From assembly GCF_001642955.1 (NCBI RefSeq), contig NZ_LWSK01000059.1, positions 1 through 35,233 on the forward strand: a stretch of 35,233 bases of DNA. Direction: 5' to 3'. This DNA comes from Rubripirellula obstinata. Lineage in GTDB: Bacteria; Planctomycetota; Planctomycetia; Pirellulales; Pirellulaceae. The translations under genes and the position numbers were made by a program. The notes beneath the pieces are model-generated. The model was given only the letters and a program-made list of their open reading frames with translations, had not been told where the DNA came from and did no database searches. Each line of letters begins with the position of its first letter. Position 1 is the stretch's first letter. Of this stretch, positions 8,670 to 17,294 are shown in pieces.

Positions 8670-9557
8670 CTACCGGTTTGGAATCACTGCTTCGATCATT
8701 TGCTGGGCGATGGAAACGTTGCATACGCTTTGTGTGCCTTTCCAACCCGGGATCGCATTGACCTCGACAATTCGGTAGCCGCCAGCGGTTTGATTGTCAT
8801 CGATTAAGTCAACCGAACCGTAAACCAGTCCAATCGAATCACACACTCGATCGGCAAGTTCGGACTGCCAGGATTCAAGGCTGATCGTCGCGACTTGTCC
8901 ACCGTGCGTTTGGTTTGTCCGGAAATCACTGGTATTTGTTCGCCGAAAGGCAGTGATCTTGCCTCCGATTCTAAGCAACCGCGTGTCGCATCCACCCGGC
9001 GGAATAAAACGTTGCAGGTAGATTGTCGCGTCCAATTGGTCCAGCGTCGAAAAAGTGGTGTGAGCCAGATCAAGCGAGCCGACCCGCATGACTCCGCGTC
9101 CTTCACCGCCAAAGATCGGCTTAACAACACAGTCACCACCCAGATCCGTGAACGCTTCCATCGCGTCCTTGCGAGATTGAACGACGCGAGTTTCGGGGAC
9201 GGGATACCCCAAATCTGCCACGACCGACAACGTCGCATACTTATCGATCGCAATTTCAAGCGACGCAGGCGAATTGACAATCCGTTGACCTTGCCGATGC
9301 AAATGATGCAGAGTCGCCAACCGAAATGTAATGCGTTCCAACGTCGCCGCTGGCATCGTTCGCGTTAGCACTGCGTCGAACGATTGCACATTACCCGCGG
9401 AACAGGTCACCGATGATGTTTCGCCGACGCAAGCCGAAAGTGATTCGTAGTCGGCCAGGTCGAATGTGCATCCGTGCCGAATGCAAGCTTGTCGTAGTTG
9501 ATCGGCGTGCCAGCCCTCGCCGCCACCGAGCATCAAAATGCTTGGCCCGCGTTTCAT
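8670..9557 (-). CDS. RimK/MptN-like ATP-grasp ligase next to mch
   Basis: This 295-residue protein has an ATP-grasp fold: a pre-ATP-grasp N-terminal lobe (1-100), then the ATP-binding lobes, with the glycine-rich loop KPIFGGEGRGVMRV at about 149-162 and the metal-binding end VEVNAIPGWKG near residue 270. It overlaps mch by 4 bases, as does a comparable ATP-grasp gene (orfY) in the mch operon of methylotrophic proteobacteria. In methanogens MptN adds glutamate to tetrahydromethanopterin. A role in modifying the pterin cofactor or tuning its tail is therefore likely, but the substrate is inferred from context. Confidence 0.78.
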   Translation of the reverse strand: MKRGPSILMLGGGEGWHADQLRQACIRHGCTFDLADYESLSACVGETSSVTCSAGNVQSFDAVLTRTMPAATLERITFRLATLHHLHRQGQRIVNSPASLEIAIDKYATLSVVADLGYPVPETRVVQSRKDAMEAFTDLGGDCVVKPIFGGEGRGVMRVGSLDLAHTTFSTLDQLDATIYLQRFIPPGGCDTRLLRIGGKITAFRRTNTSDFRTNQTHGGQVATISLESWQSELADRVCDSIGLVYGSVDLIDDNQTAGGYRIVEVNAIPGWKGTQSVCNVSIAQQMIEAVIPNR

Positions 9558-10525
9558 GTGAACGACTGAATCAAAACATCAGTTTTCAATCGTCCTGTTC
9601 GCCATGTCTTACCGGATCGCAAATTGTGGATCACGACAACGGCTGGCGAAAATAGCATGGGATCGACTTTGTAGAAATCGTAGTCGTATTCTTTGAAGAC
9701 ATCCGCAAACGGCCGCCCGTGATCCGGTGAACTTTCGCTGGGAACTTTTGAGGCAACGCCGTCGATCGCCCCATCATCGGCGTCGATCCATAGCGTCACC
9801 GTTGCTCCGTACAGCATTGCGTCGTTGGTGCGTCCGATGCCGGTCGTGGTGTCGCCCGGTTTGGCTGGCGGTGGCAGCGGAGCGTGTCCGGTGGCGGAAA
9901 CGATTTGCGTGACGTCGAATTTCAATTCATGCAGTTTGTGAATCGCTGTTTCGATGCTGCGTGCGACCACTTGGACTGATCCGGCAATCGAGGTGCTCGG
10001 CGCGATCGCTAGATGCAGGTTTGACGTTGAAACACCGCACTGTTCTGCAATGGTTTCGACCGCCGATCGCGTCGGCAACTTGTCTGATTCCAGGACGCCG
10101 ACCACCGAAGAAGCGGCTTGGGTAAGGTTCAGCATTACCAGCGTTTCTTCGCGACCGCGAGCCATCCGCATTGGCCCGCTGCCCATCGCGAAAAAGTCAT
10201 TGGTCTGGATCGGCCAACCTGCGTACTGGCAACCCAGGCAAGCGACCAGCGGATCATCGGTTCGCACAAAGACAGCGTTGGACGATGCGTAAGTGTCATT
10301 GTCGCAGGCGGTGATTTGAATCTCGGCGAGATCGCCCATACACAATCGGGCTAAAATCAAACCAGCCGCCAGCGATCCATTGGTATCAATACCAGCGTCC
10401 AGAATCGACGCGTCGGCGATTTTATGAGTGTGGCAACGGATCTCGGTTGCGTCACGCAAAGCGTTTTTGAACAGGCCGTTCGCAGCGTCGTGGGCAGTCG
10501 TTTTTTTTGAGTCCAGGGGGTGCAT
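9554..10525 (-). CDS. mch: Methenyltetrahydromethanopterin cyclohydrolase
   Basis: The protein (323 residues from the methionine at 10525; the frame runs to 10549) matches the Mch family in length and in conserved stretches such as DAGIDTNGSLAAG near the N-terminus, the GSGPMRMARG segment mid-protein, and the C-terminal FADVFKEYDYDFYKVDPMLF. Mch interconverts 5,10-methenyl- and 5-formyl-tetrahydromethanopterin in formaldehyde oxidation or C1 assimilation. In bacteria this pathway is known in methylotrophs and in planctomycetes. It forms a two-gene operon with the ATP-grasp ligase (4-base overlap). Other pathway genes (fae, fhc, mtdB) are not in this window. Confidence 0.93.
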   Translation of the reverse strand: MHPLDSKKTTAHDAANGLFKNALRDATEIRCHTHKIADASILDAGIDTNGSLAAGLILARLCMGDLAEIQITACDNDTYASSNAVFVRTDDPLVACLGCQYAGWPIQTNDFFAMGSGPMRMARGREETLVMLNLTQAASSVVGVLESDKLPTRSAVETIAEQCGVSTSNLHLAIAPSTSIAGSVQVVARSIETAIHKLHELKFDVTQIVSATGHAPLPPPAKPGDTTTGIGRTNDAMLYGATVTLWIDADDGAIDGVASKVPSESSPDHGRPFADVFKEYDYDFYKVDPMLFSPAVVVIHNLRSGKTWRTGRLKTDVLIQSFT

Positions 10526-10735
10526 GGCGGTTATCGTCGCTGGCAACATCGCGTATGTCCAGTAGAACGGAATTCAATCCGCGGCGTTGGAGCGATATCT
10601 GGGAATGCAACGGAACAAATTCCGTTTGACGTTACCCCTGTTTTGCTTGGCCCCGATCGATCATTCTGTTACGCCGGCATTCTGTTACCGAGGCATTTTC
10701 CGCTATTCATTCCTGCCCAGACCAGTTTTTGAACC

Positions 10736-11320
10736 ATGCAGCTCAGCATCATTCATTACCCTCACCCGACTCTGCGGATCAAATCGAAACCGATCCGGCG
10801 GGTGGACGCCCAATTAAAAAACTTGGTCGAGCAGATGTTTGAACTGATGTACGAGCATGAAGGTGTTGGTTTGGCGGCCAATCAGGTGAATTTGCCGCTG
10901 CGATTGTTCGTCGCCAATCCGACCGGAAAACGGGGCGAAGGCGAGGAGTTCGTGATGATCAATCCTGAACTGCAATTGCCAAAAGGCAACGAAACGATGC
11001 AGGAAGGCTGTTTAAGTTTGCCCGGTGTTCACGGTCAAGTTAAAAGACCCAAGTCGATCCGCGTTAGTGCGTTTGATTTGCAGGGCAATCCGATCGAGCA
11101 GACGTTTGACGGATTCCTGTCGCGAGTGATCCAGCATGAAAACGACCACATCGATGGGATGATGTTTTTTGATCGCATGAGTGAAGAATCTCAGCGAGAA
11201 ATCGAAGAGCCGCTGGAAGAGTTGGATGCGGTTTTTCGAGGGAAACAAGAGTCCGGCGCGATCGATAGTGATCCGAAATTGGTGGCAGCACTCAAAACAT
11301 GGTACGACCAATACGCTTAG
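10736..11320 (+). CDS. def: Peptide deformylase
   Basis: This 194-residue enzyme removes the formyl group from the N-terminal methionine of new proteins. All three family motifs are present: GVGLAANQV (motif 1), EGCLSLPG (motif 2, with the metal-binding cysteine) and QHENDHIDG (motif 3, the HEXXH metal site). The length is slightly above the E. coli enzyme (169). fmt follows on the same strand after 227 bases that contain a large palindromic repeat, so the usual def-fmt pairing is kept but the genes are pushed apart. Confidence 0.97.
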   Translation: MQLSIIHYPHPTLRIKSKPIRRVDAQLKNLVEQMFELMYEHEGVGLAANQVNLPLRLFVANPTGKRGEGEEFVMINPELQLPKGNETMQEGCLSLPGVHGQVKRPKSIRVSAFDLQGNPIEQTFDGFLSRVIQHENDHIDGMMFFDRMSEESQREIEEPLEELDAVFRGKQESGAIDSDPKLVAALKTWYDQYA

Positions 11321-11341
11321 AGGCGGGATCAGCTACGGGCA

Positions 11342-11505
11342 GGGCGTGACCCAACGCCGTGAAGAGATTCGGTCCGGGAAAAAACGTGTTAGTTCGTTTA
11401 GCCGCGTGGGCATCGCCCCGCGCGTTCGAACCAGCCCAACGCGCGGGGCGATGCCCACGCGGTTAAACAGTTCAGAAACCCTTCACGGCGTTGGGCGTGA
11501 CCCAC
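11342..11505. repeat. Palindromic interspersed repeat between def and fmt
   Basis: The core is an inverted repeat with 31-nt arms at 11396-11426 and 11438-11468 (one mismatch, 11-nt spacer), containing GTGGGCATCGCCCCGCGCG. It is flanked by a second inverted pair (CCAACGCCGTGAAG at 11351-11364 and its complement at 11480-11493). A closely related copy lies at 16741-17079, where the same order of blocks recurs, including AAAAAACGTGTTAGTTCG. Reading frames through it encode near-identical short peptides at both sites, which are best seen as by-products of the repeat. Confidence 0.85.
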
Positions 11506-11547
11506 GGACGCTTTCGTTTTGGAACCAATCACTGAGGTCAGTCAACG

Positions 11548-12510
11548 ATGAAATTAGTTTTGATGGGCACTGGGCCTTTCGCGGTGCCGTCGTTCGATGC
11601 GCTGCGACAAGCGGGCCACGAAATTTCGCTGGTCGTCACGCGTCCGATGCCGCCAGTCAAAAGCCGCGGCGGTCCGCCGCCATCGCCAGTCCGCGATTGG
11701 GCGGCCGAGCACGAACTGCCGCTCTATGATCCCGATTCGATCAATGAACCCGAAGCAATCGATCGAGTCAAAATGTTACAGCCCGATTTGTTGGTCGTTT
11801 GCGATTACGGACAGATTCTAAAGCCTGATGCGTTGGCGACATCCAAGCTTGGCGGAATCAATTTGCATGGTTCGCTGTTGCCGGCCTACCGTGGTGCCGC
11901 GCCAGTCCAATGGGCATTGCTAAACGGCGATTCGGTGACCGGGGTTTCAGTCATTCACATGACGCCGCGTTTGGATGGCGGGCCCGTGATGCAGACGGTT
12001 GAAACAGAAATCACCGACGCAGAGACCTCGGGCGAACTGGAGCAACGATTGTCGGAACTGGGTGTCGCAGCGACGCTTGCCGCGGTCGAAAAACTGGCAT
12101 CCTGGGACGGTGAATCGCAACTTGGTATCGATCAAGATGCATCGAAGGTCAGCAAGGCTCCGCGTTTGAAAAAAGCGGATGGCGAAATTGATTGGGGACG
12201 ATCCGCGTCCGAAATATCCTGTCACGTTCGCGGCATGATTCCATGGCCGATCGCGTTCACCCATTACAAACCACGCGAAAACAAACCGCCGCTGCGTTTG
12301 GCGATTCACGCGATTGTGGTTACCGACCAACCAAGCCACGACCATTCGCCGGGTGAGTTGCTGACGACGGAGGATGGCGTGATCATCGCGACGGGTGATC
12401 GGTTCATTCGGATTCAGACTCTGCAACCTGCTGGGAAGAAACCGATGACTTCGACGGAGTTTTTTCGGGGGTATCCGGTGGTTGAAGGTGCCAGGTTGTT
12501 TGCGAGTTAA
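11548..12510 (+). CDS. fmt: Methionyl-tRNA formyltransferase
   Basis: This 320-residue enzyme transfers a formyl group from 10-formyl-THF to initiator Met-tRNA. The N-terminal Rossmann domain begins MKLVLMGTGPFAVPSFDAL, and the formyl-donor site shows INLHGSLLPAYRGAAP with the catalytic Asn and His, followed by the later catalytic aspartate in TPRLDGGPVM. The C-terminal OB-like domain covers about residues 205-320. Together with def this completes the formylation and deformylation pair. The gene faces the helicase gene, with a nested inverted repeat between the two stop codons. Confidence 0.97.
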   Translation: MKLVLMGTGPFAVPSFDALRQAGHEISLVVTRPMPPVKSRGGPPPSPVRDWAAEHELPLYDPDSINEPEAIDRVKMLQPDLLVVCDYGQILKPDALATSKLGGINLHGSLLPAYRGAAPVQWALLNGDSVTGVSVIHMTPRLDGGPVMQTVETEITDAETSGELEQRLSELGVAATLAAVEKLASWDGESQLGIDQDASKVSKAPRLKKADGEIDWGRSASEISCHVRGMIPWPIAFTHYKPRENKPPLRLAIHAIVVTDQPSHDHSPGELLTTEDGVIIATGDRFIRIQTLQPAGKKPMTSTEFFRGYPVVEGARLFAS

Positions 12511-12512
12511 TT

Positions 12513-12592
12513 AACCACGGATGGCTTTCGCGGGACCACGGATGTTGAGTGCGCCAAAACATCCGTGGTTCTGCGACAGCCATCTGTGGCTC
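12513..12592. terminator. Nested inverted repeat between convergent fmt and helicase genes
   Basis: A perfect 12-bp stem (ACCACGGATGTT at 12535-12546 with AACATCCGTGGT at 12558-12569, 11-nt loop) sits inside a looser outer pair (AACCACGGATGGCT from 12513 and AGCCATCTGTGGCT from 12579). It lies just past the fmt stop and just past the helicase stop at 12598, so it could end transcription from both sides. There is no long T-run, so it may equally be one of the local palindromic repeats. Confidence 0.5.
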
Positions 12593-12597
12593 GTTAT

Positions 12598-14625
12598 CTA
12601 CGTACCCGCTGCCCGGATCGGTTTCTTCTTTCGGTACTTGTTCGGATTGTCTGCTTTCCCGGTGATCTCGTATAGAAACCGGCTAGGCGTCGTCGGTCGT
12701 GGCTTGCCCCATTTTCGCCGCGTTAGTGCCATCGTCATCGTTAGTTCTTCTTGGGCCCGCGTGATGCCGACGTAACACAACCGTCTTTCCTCGGCGATGT
12801 CGTCTTCATTGCAACTCTTGACGCTGCGGCTGTGTGGCAGCAAACCGTCTTCCATGCCGACCATGAATACGAACGGAAACTCCAAACCTTTGGCCGCATG
12901 CATCGTCAGCAACCAGACCGCGTTTTGCTTGGCCAGTTTGTCTTTCTCGTTACCCATTTCTTTGCCCGAAAGCGCGATCTCGCCCAGAAATCCCGTCAGG
13001 TCGGCAGCCTCGGCTTTGTCTTCGTACACCGACAACGCGTTGGACAATTCGCCAATCGACGCCATCCGCATTTCGCGTTCTTCGGGCTTGTCGTAACGGC
13101 TCGCCACCTCCGTTGCAAACGCTGTCCGCGTCAACAACGTTTGCATGCCAGCCACCAAACTCTCGCTGTTGCCGCGATCGCGAACGTCTTCGGCAATCTT
13201 CTGCAAGTCATCGATCCCGCGTCGGGCAGGCGTTGGCAAATCTTGGGTTGCCGACGGATCAGTCATCACATCCCACAACGTCACGCCCCGCTCGACCGCC
13301 CGTTCAACCAGCAACTTGATCGACTTGTTGCCCAGACCGCGCGGTGGCGTGTTAATGATTCGACGCAGGGCAACTTCATCGTTGGGTTGTTCGATCCATT
13401 TCAGATAAGAAACCAAGTCGCGAACTTCGCGGCGGTCAAAAAACGATTGTGCCCCCAGCATCACGTAGGGCACGTCGGCTTTGCGGAGTTCGGTTTCAAA
13501 GATTCGCGGTTGTTCGTTGGTGCGAAATAGGATCGCGATGTCTTTGGGTTGAATGTGCAAATTGTGAATCAAGTGATGGATCTCTTTGACCACCGTTTGC
13601 GATTCAGCGACTTCGTCCTTGAATTGACAGATTCTGGGCCGTTTACCGGTCGGGCGGCTGGCGATCAGAGTCTTGTCGTGACGCGTCGTGTTGTAGCCAA
13701 TCAATTGGTTGGCCATTTTTAGAATTTCAGCGGTGCTGCGATAGTTGTTTTCCAAGCAAACGATTTTCGCATCAGGCCAATCGTTGGCGAAGTTCAAAAT
13801 GTGAGTAACATCAGCACCACGCCAAGCGTAAATCGATTGATCATCGTCACCGACGACACAGAAATTGCGGTGACGCATCGTCAAGTGCTTCGTGATCCGG
13901 TACTGCGACCCGTTGGTGTCCTGGTATTCGTCAACGAGAACATGATCAAACTTCGCTGCCTCTTGATCGCGAATATCGGCACGCAATTCAAACAGGTTTT
14001 CGGTTTGCAACAGCAGGTCATCAAAGTCCATTGCCCCGCGAAGCATCAAACCTTCTTGGTAACGTCGGTAACCGGCGGCGGCAAAGTGCTCTTTGTCGGT
14101 CGCCGCGATGTAGCTGGCTTCTTCGGGTTTGACGGACGCGTTTTTCCAGCCGCCGATAATGAACAGCATGTCGTTGGGACTTAGCGCAGCACTGGGCAGC
14201 CGAAGTTCTCGCAGGATTTGCCTCGCCAATGATTCTTGATCGCCGCGATCGTAGATCGAAAATTTGTCCGGATATCCCAGCGCGGTCGCATGTTGTCGCA
14301 AGACACGGACACAGTGCGAGTGGAACGTGCTGACCGTCGGTGCCGGTGGCGGTTTCTCGCCACGTTTGAGTTTCCGTTTTTTTCCGCTGCTGGTTCGCTT
14401 GTCGATCAGTTCCCCAATCCGCTCCTTCATTTCACCGGCGGCTTTATTGGTGAACGTGACCGCTAAGATGCGATCCGGTGCAACGCCATGTTTGATCAGG
14501 TTGGCAATGCGAACGGTGACGACTCGCGTTTTCCCCGTCCCTGCACCGGCCAACACTAGCATCGGTCCAGACAAAGTCCGAACCGCTTCCGCTTGCGCCT
14601 CGTTCAATCCGTCGGTGAGGTTCAT
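12598..14625 (-). CDS. pcrA: UvrD/PcrA/Rep-type superfamily 1 DNA helicase
   Basis: This 675-residue protein is a 3'-5' DNA helicase of superfamily 1A. Motif Q/N-terminus LNEAQAEAV, Walker A AGAGTGKT (26-33), motif II VLVDEYQDTN, motif III GDDDQSIYAWRGA and motif VI near VGITRAQEEL are all visible. Length is close to PcrA/Rep rather than the longer RecB or AddA types. The assignment among UvrD, PcrA and Rep cannot be settled here; the C-terminus is short and basic (RKKKPIRAAGT). Expected roles are nucleotide excision repair, replication restart, and clearing proteins from DNA. It is monocistronic and convergent with fmt. Confidence 0.92.
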   Translation of the reverse strand: MNLTDGLNEAQAEAVRTLSGPMLVLAGAGTGKTRVVTVRIANLIKHGVAPDRILAVTFTNKAAGEMKERIGELIDKRTSSGKKRKLKRGEKPPPAPTVSTFHSHCVRVLRQHATALGYPDKFSIYDRGDQESLARQILRELRLPSAALSPNDMLFIIGGWKNASVKPEEASYIAATDKEHFAAAGYRRYQEGLMLRGAMDFDDLLLQTENLFELRADIRDQEAAKFDHVLVDEYQDTNGSQYRITKHLTMRHRNFCVVGDDDQSIYAWRGADVTHILNFANDWPDAKIVCLENNYRSTAEILKMANQLIGYNTTRHDKTLIASRPTGKRPRICQFKDEVAESQTVVKEIHHLIHNLHIQPKDIAILFRTNEQPRIFETELRKADVPYVMLGAQSFFDRREVRDLVSYLKWIEQPNDEVALRRIINTPPRGLGNKSIKLLVERAVERGVTLWDVMTDPSATQDLPTPARRGIDDLQKIAEDVRDRGNSESLVAGMQTLLTRTAFATEVASRYDKPEEREMRMASIGELSNALSVYEDKAEAADLTGFLGEIALSGKEMGNEKDKLAKQNAVWLLTMHAAKGLEFPFVFMVGMEDGLLPHSRSVKSCNEDDIAEERRLCYVGITRAQEELTMTMALTRRKWGKPRPTTPSRFLYEITGKADNPNKYRKKKPIRAAGT

Positions 14626-14688
14626 CTGGTTGGGGTACTCTTGGGGTTGGTAAATCGGGAATTTGTTTCGTAGAAACGCGTCGCTGAC

Positions 14689-15303
14689 TTACCGCATGTT
14701 GTCGCGATCGACGACCGGGTTGGCGCTGCCGGATGCGATCCAGATCAATGCCCCTTTTTGGACGCGGTTGGCATTCATCGCGACTCGGTCAAACGGGATT
14801 CCGTAACAGGCGTAGTTGCCGGTCGCACTGTCGATCACGTAGACCACCGTCCCGGCGGCAGGTCGATTACTCGCCCGAGGGAAATCCGCTCGGCCGGTCA
14901 ACATCATGTACTTTCCGCCCTTGCCGCTGGCACCGATTGCGTCAGCGACATTGATCGAAAACTGAGCCATAAAACGACCGACGCGTGGATAGATCACATT
15001 GCATTGCAGCAAACCCGAATTGTGATCAAGAACAAATAATCCGTCTGCATCTTCGCTAACCGCGCCCGTTGCCATTGAAAACCCGTCGCTGGTCACCGCC
15101 GAAGTTGCCTCCAGGATCGGCAGGTTGGCGATGTCGGTTTCGGATCGGCTGATCCCGGCAAAGTAGGCTGCTGATGCGATCGAAATTGCGGTCAAAACGG
15201 CCATCGCCGAAAATGAAAATTTCATCAGACCAGGACAACAGACACTTGCGGAACCGTCGTTAGCACTACTGATCCTGAGGCCGTTTCGCGGTTGTTCTGT
15301 CAT
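14689..15303 (-). CDS. Membrane-anchored protein of unknown function
   Basis: With the start at 15303 the protein has 204 residues. A polar N-terminus (1-25) is followed by one hydrophobic segment (about 27-50, MKFSFSAMAVLTAISIASAAYFAGI), then a soluble C-terminal domain with alternating hydrophobic strands. That domain includes DGLFVLDHNSGLLQCNVI and VVYVIDSATGNYACYGI, the two halves of which look alike and may be beta-propeller-like repeats. No family is recognised. The open frame continues upstream to 15633, but that region overlaps the promoter side of the divergent oxidoreductase and lacks coding character. Confidence 0.65.
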   Translation of the reverse strand: MTEQPRNGLRISSANDGSASVCCPGLMKFSFSAMAVLTAISIASAAYFAGISRSETDIANLPILEATSAVTSDGFSMATGAVSEDADGLFVLDHNSGLLQCNVIYPRVGRFMAQFSINVADAIGASGKGGKYMMLTGRADFPRASNRPAAGTVVYVIDSATGNYACYGIPFDRVAMNANRVQKGALIWIASGSANPVVDRDNMR

Positions 15304-15475
15304 GGAAGCACCTGTTTTTCGGGGTTGAGGAAAGTCGTAGCGTAATTGTACGCATCCACCGACCGCTTTACGATTACCAAACTGGTCGCAGCGAACCAAG
15401 GTGACGCTTTCTGAGGTGGAACCGCCGGTTCGTTCGTCGCACGTAATTTCATCCCGTAAATAGGCAAACTCAACG

Positions 15476-16672
15476 ATGGCACTGAACGAACCGCTGAATC
15501 GAAAACTTCGCATGGCTCTGATTGGCGGCGGTGCCGGTTCATTCATCGGCCGCGTCCACTCGATCGCCGCCTGCTTGGACAACCGAGCCGAATTGGTCGC
15601 CGGGGCTCTGTCCAGTAACCCCGAACGATCCAAAGCGTCGGCACCCGATTATGGCATCGACGAATCGCGGGCCTACGGAAGTTACGAAGCTCTGTTGGAC
15701 GGGGAATCAAAGTTGCCCGAGGACCAGCGAATTGACTTCGTGTCGATCGCCACCCCCAACCACACGCACTTCGAGATCGCTCGCGCGGCCGTCGAAGCTG
15801 GGTTCAACGTGATGTGCGACAAGCCGATGACCTTCGATCTGGGGCAAGCCGAATCGTTGATGGAAACGGTTGAAAACAGTGACGTCGTTTTCGCGGTCAC
15901 TCACAACTACACCGGTTACCCGTTGGTGCGTCAGGCACGCGAGATGATTGCCAGCGGCGAACTGGGCGAAATCAACGCGATCCGGACTCAGTACATCCAA
16001 GGATGGCTGCGAACCCAATTGGAAGCCGAAGACCAAAAGCAGGCCGCGTGGCGAACCGACCCAACCAAGAGTGGTGCTGCGGGCGCGTTCGGTGACATCG
16101 CGACTCATGCTTACAACCTGGGACGCTACATGACCAGCGAGCTGCCGGAATCGGTCAGTTGTCACTTGAAGACGTTTGTCGAAGGTCGCAAGTTAGACGA
16201 TTACGGCACCGCGGTGATCCGCTACCAAAACGGTGCTCTGGGGACCGTCACAGCGTCGCAAATCAGCCACGGCCGCGAGAACGATTTGGAGATTGAGATC
16301 GATGGCACAAAGGGATCGCTTCGTTGGCGTCAGGAAAATCCAAACGAGATGATCTACCGACAAAACGGCAAAGCCCACCAGATCTACACTCGCGATCCCA
16401 ACGCCGCCTACATGAACGACTCCGGTGCAAACGCATGTCGTCTGCCGTCGGGTCACCCGGAAGCGTTCTTCGAGGCGTTTTCAAACGTCTATGCGTCCGC
16501 GTTCGACGCCATGGCGGCAAGATCGGCTGGTCAAAAGATTGACAACAGCAACACGGTCTACCCAAACATTTGCGATGGAGTCGAAGGGATGTATTTCATC
16601 CAGCAATGTGTTGCGAGCAGCCGAGCGGACGCGGCGTGGTTGCCGCTGAAGCATGCCGTTGCACGTTGTTGA
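15476..16672 (+). CDS. Gfo/Idh/MocA-family NAD(P)-dependent oxidoreductase
   Basis: This 398-residue protein has an N-terminal Rossmann domain (LIGGGAGSFIGRVH, residues 15-28, as the dinucleotide-binding loop) and the family's CDKPM motif at about 120 (the EKP-type lysine). The C-terminal domain includes GAFGDIATHAYNL, the family's DxxxH-like active-site segment, and the substrate-domain strands. The family oxidises or reduces sugars, inositols and related polyols; planctomycetes carry many paralogues for glycan use. The substrate cannot be named from sequence. It reads divergently from the small anchored-protein gene, with a 172-base shared promoter region (15304-15475). Confidence 0.9.
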   Translation: MALNEPLNRKLRMALIGGGAGSFIGRVHSIAACLDNRAELVAGALSSNPERSKASAPDYGIDESRAYGSYEALLDGESKLPEDQRIDFVSIATPNHTHFEIARAAVEAGFNVMCDKPMTFDLGQAESLMETVENSDVVFAVTHNYTGYPLVRQAREMIASGELGEINAIRTQYIQGWLRTQLEAEDQKQAAWRTDPTKSGAAGAFGDIATHAYNLGRYMTSELPESVSCHLKTFVEGRKLDDYGTAVIRYQNGALGTVTASQISHGRENDLEIEIDGTKGSLRWRQENPNEMIYRQNGKAHQIYTRDPNAAYMNDSGANACRLPSGHPEAFFEAFSNVYASAFDAMAARSAGQKIDNSNTVYPNICDGVEGMYFIQQCVASSRADAAWLPLKHAVARC

Positions 16673-16740
16673 TACCCGCCTTTGCTCAAACGTTTGTAGA
16701 TAATCCGACGCAGTACAATGCCATTCCCAAAACGGCGCTA

Positions 16741-17079
16741 AAACAAGTTCCGTATTTGACGCAATCTTTCGTAGCTGGGCCCGCCAGGGTTCAGTCGGAT
16801 CCACCCAGTGATGGGCTGACCCCAACGCCGCAAAGGTTATCCAACTTGTTTAACCGCGTTGGGCATCGCCCCGCGCCGTGAAGGGTTTTCTGGACTGTTT
16901 AACCGCGTGGGCATCGCCCCGCGCGTCCGGGGCAGCACGACGCGCGGGGCGATGCCCACGCGGTTAAACGAACTAACACGTTTTTTCCGAGACCAAAACT
17001 CTTCACGGCGTTGAGCTCTACCCGACTGAACCCTGGCGGGCCAGCTACGAGAGAGTTCGCCAAATACGGAACTTGTTTC
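16741..17079. repeat. Composite palindromic repeat between oxidoreductase and PEP-CTERM genes
   Basis: The inner core has perfect 31-nt arms at 16897-16927 and 16939-16969 (11-nt spacer), the same palindrome as at 11396-11468. A partial third core copy lies at 16849-16886. Outer arms run 16741-16798 and 17022-17079, matching as an imperfect inverted repeat (for example AAACAAGTTCCGTATTTG at 16741-16758 and its complement at 17061-17078). The whole 340-base region can thus fold on itself. It explains most of the 622-base gap from 16673 to 17294; I see no credible gene there. Confidence 0.85.
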
Positions 17080-17230
17080 AGGACAGTTCCTAAGCGGTCG
17101 GGCGAACGCAACAATTTGTCGGATCGCTGCCCCATTCTTGACCACAGAGCCCAAAATTAATGAGCAATGGCACTTGGGTGGCACTGTGTGACTTTCCAAA
17201 CCCCGAAAGAACTCTCCAGCTTCGGAGGGC

Positions 17231-17262
17231 AAACGAAAAAAGCCAAGGCCTGGACCTTGGCT
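17231..17262 (-). terminator. Rho-independent terminator of the PEP-CTERM gene
   Basis: On the minus strand, an 8-bp stem (AGCCAAGG/CCTTGGCT, 17241-17248 and 17255-17262, 6-nt loop) is followed directly by TTTTTCGTTT. It begins about 30 bases past the gene's stop codon at 17295. Stem, loop and T-run together make this the clearest intrinsic terminator in the window. Confidence 0.85.
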
Positions 17263-17294
17263 CTCAAAATTGCCATTCACTCCCTAAAAAAGCT

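Noticed and set aside
8599-8745. N-terminal extension of the OleC-like ligase
   Set aside because: It would overlap the neighbouring ATP-grasp gene by 76 bases and adds residues unlike the family; the methionine at 8598 fits better.
12751-13530. A 259-codon open frame on the plus strand
   Set aside because: It lies wholly opposite the helicase gene, whose motifs are complete; composition is that of an antisense frame.
16837-17280. Open frame encoding a peptide also found near 11341-11500
   Set aside because: The shared peptide comes from the shared palindromic repeat; the frame has no plausible start, fold or context.
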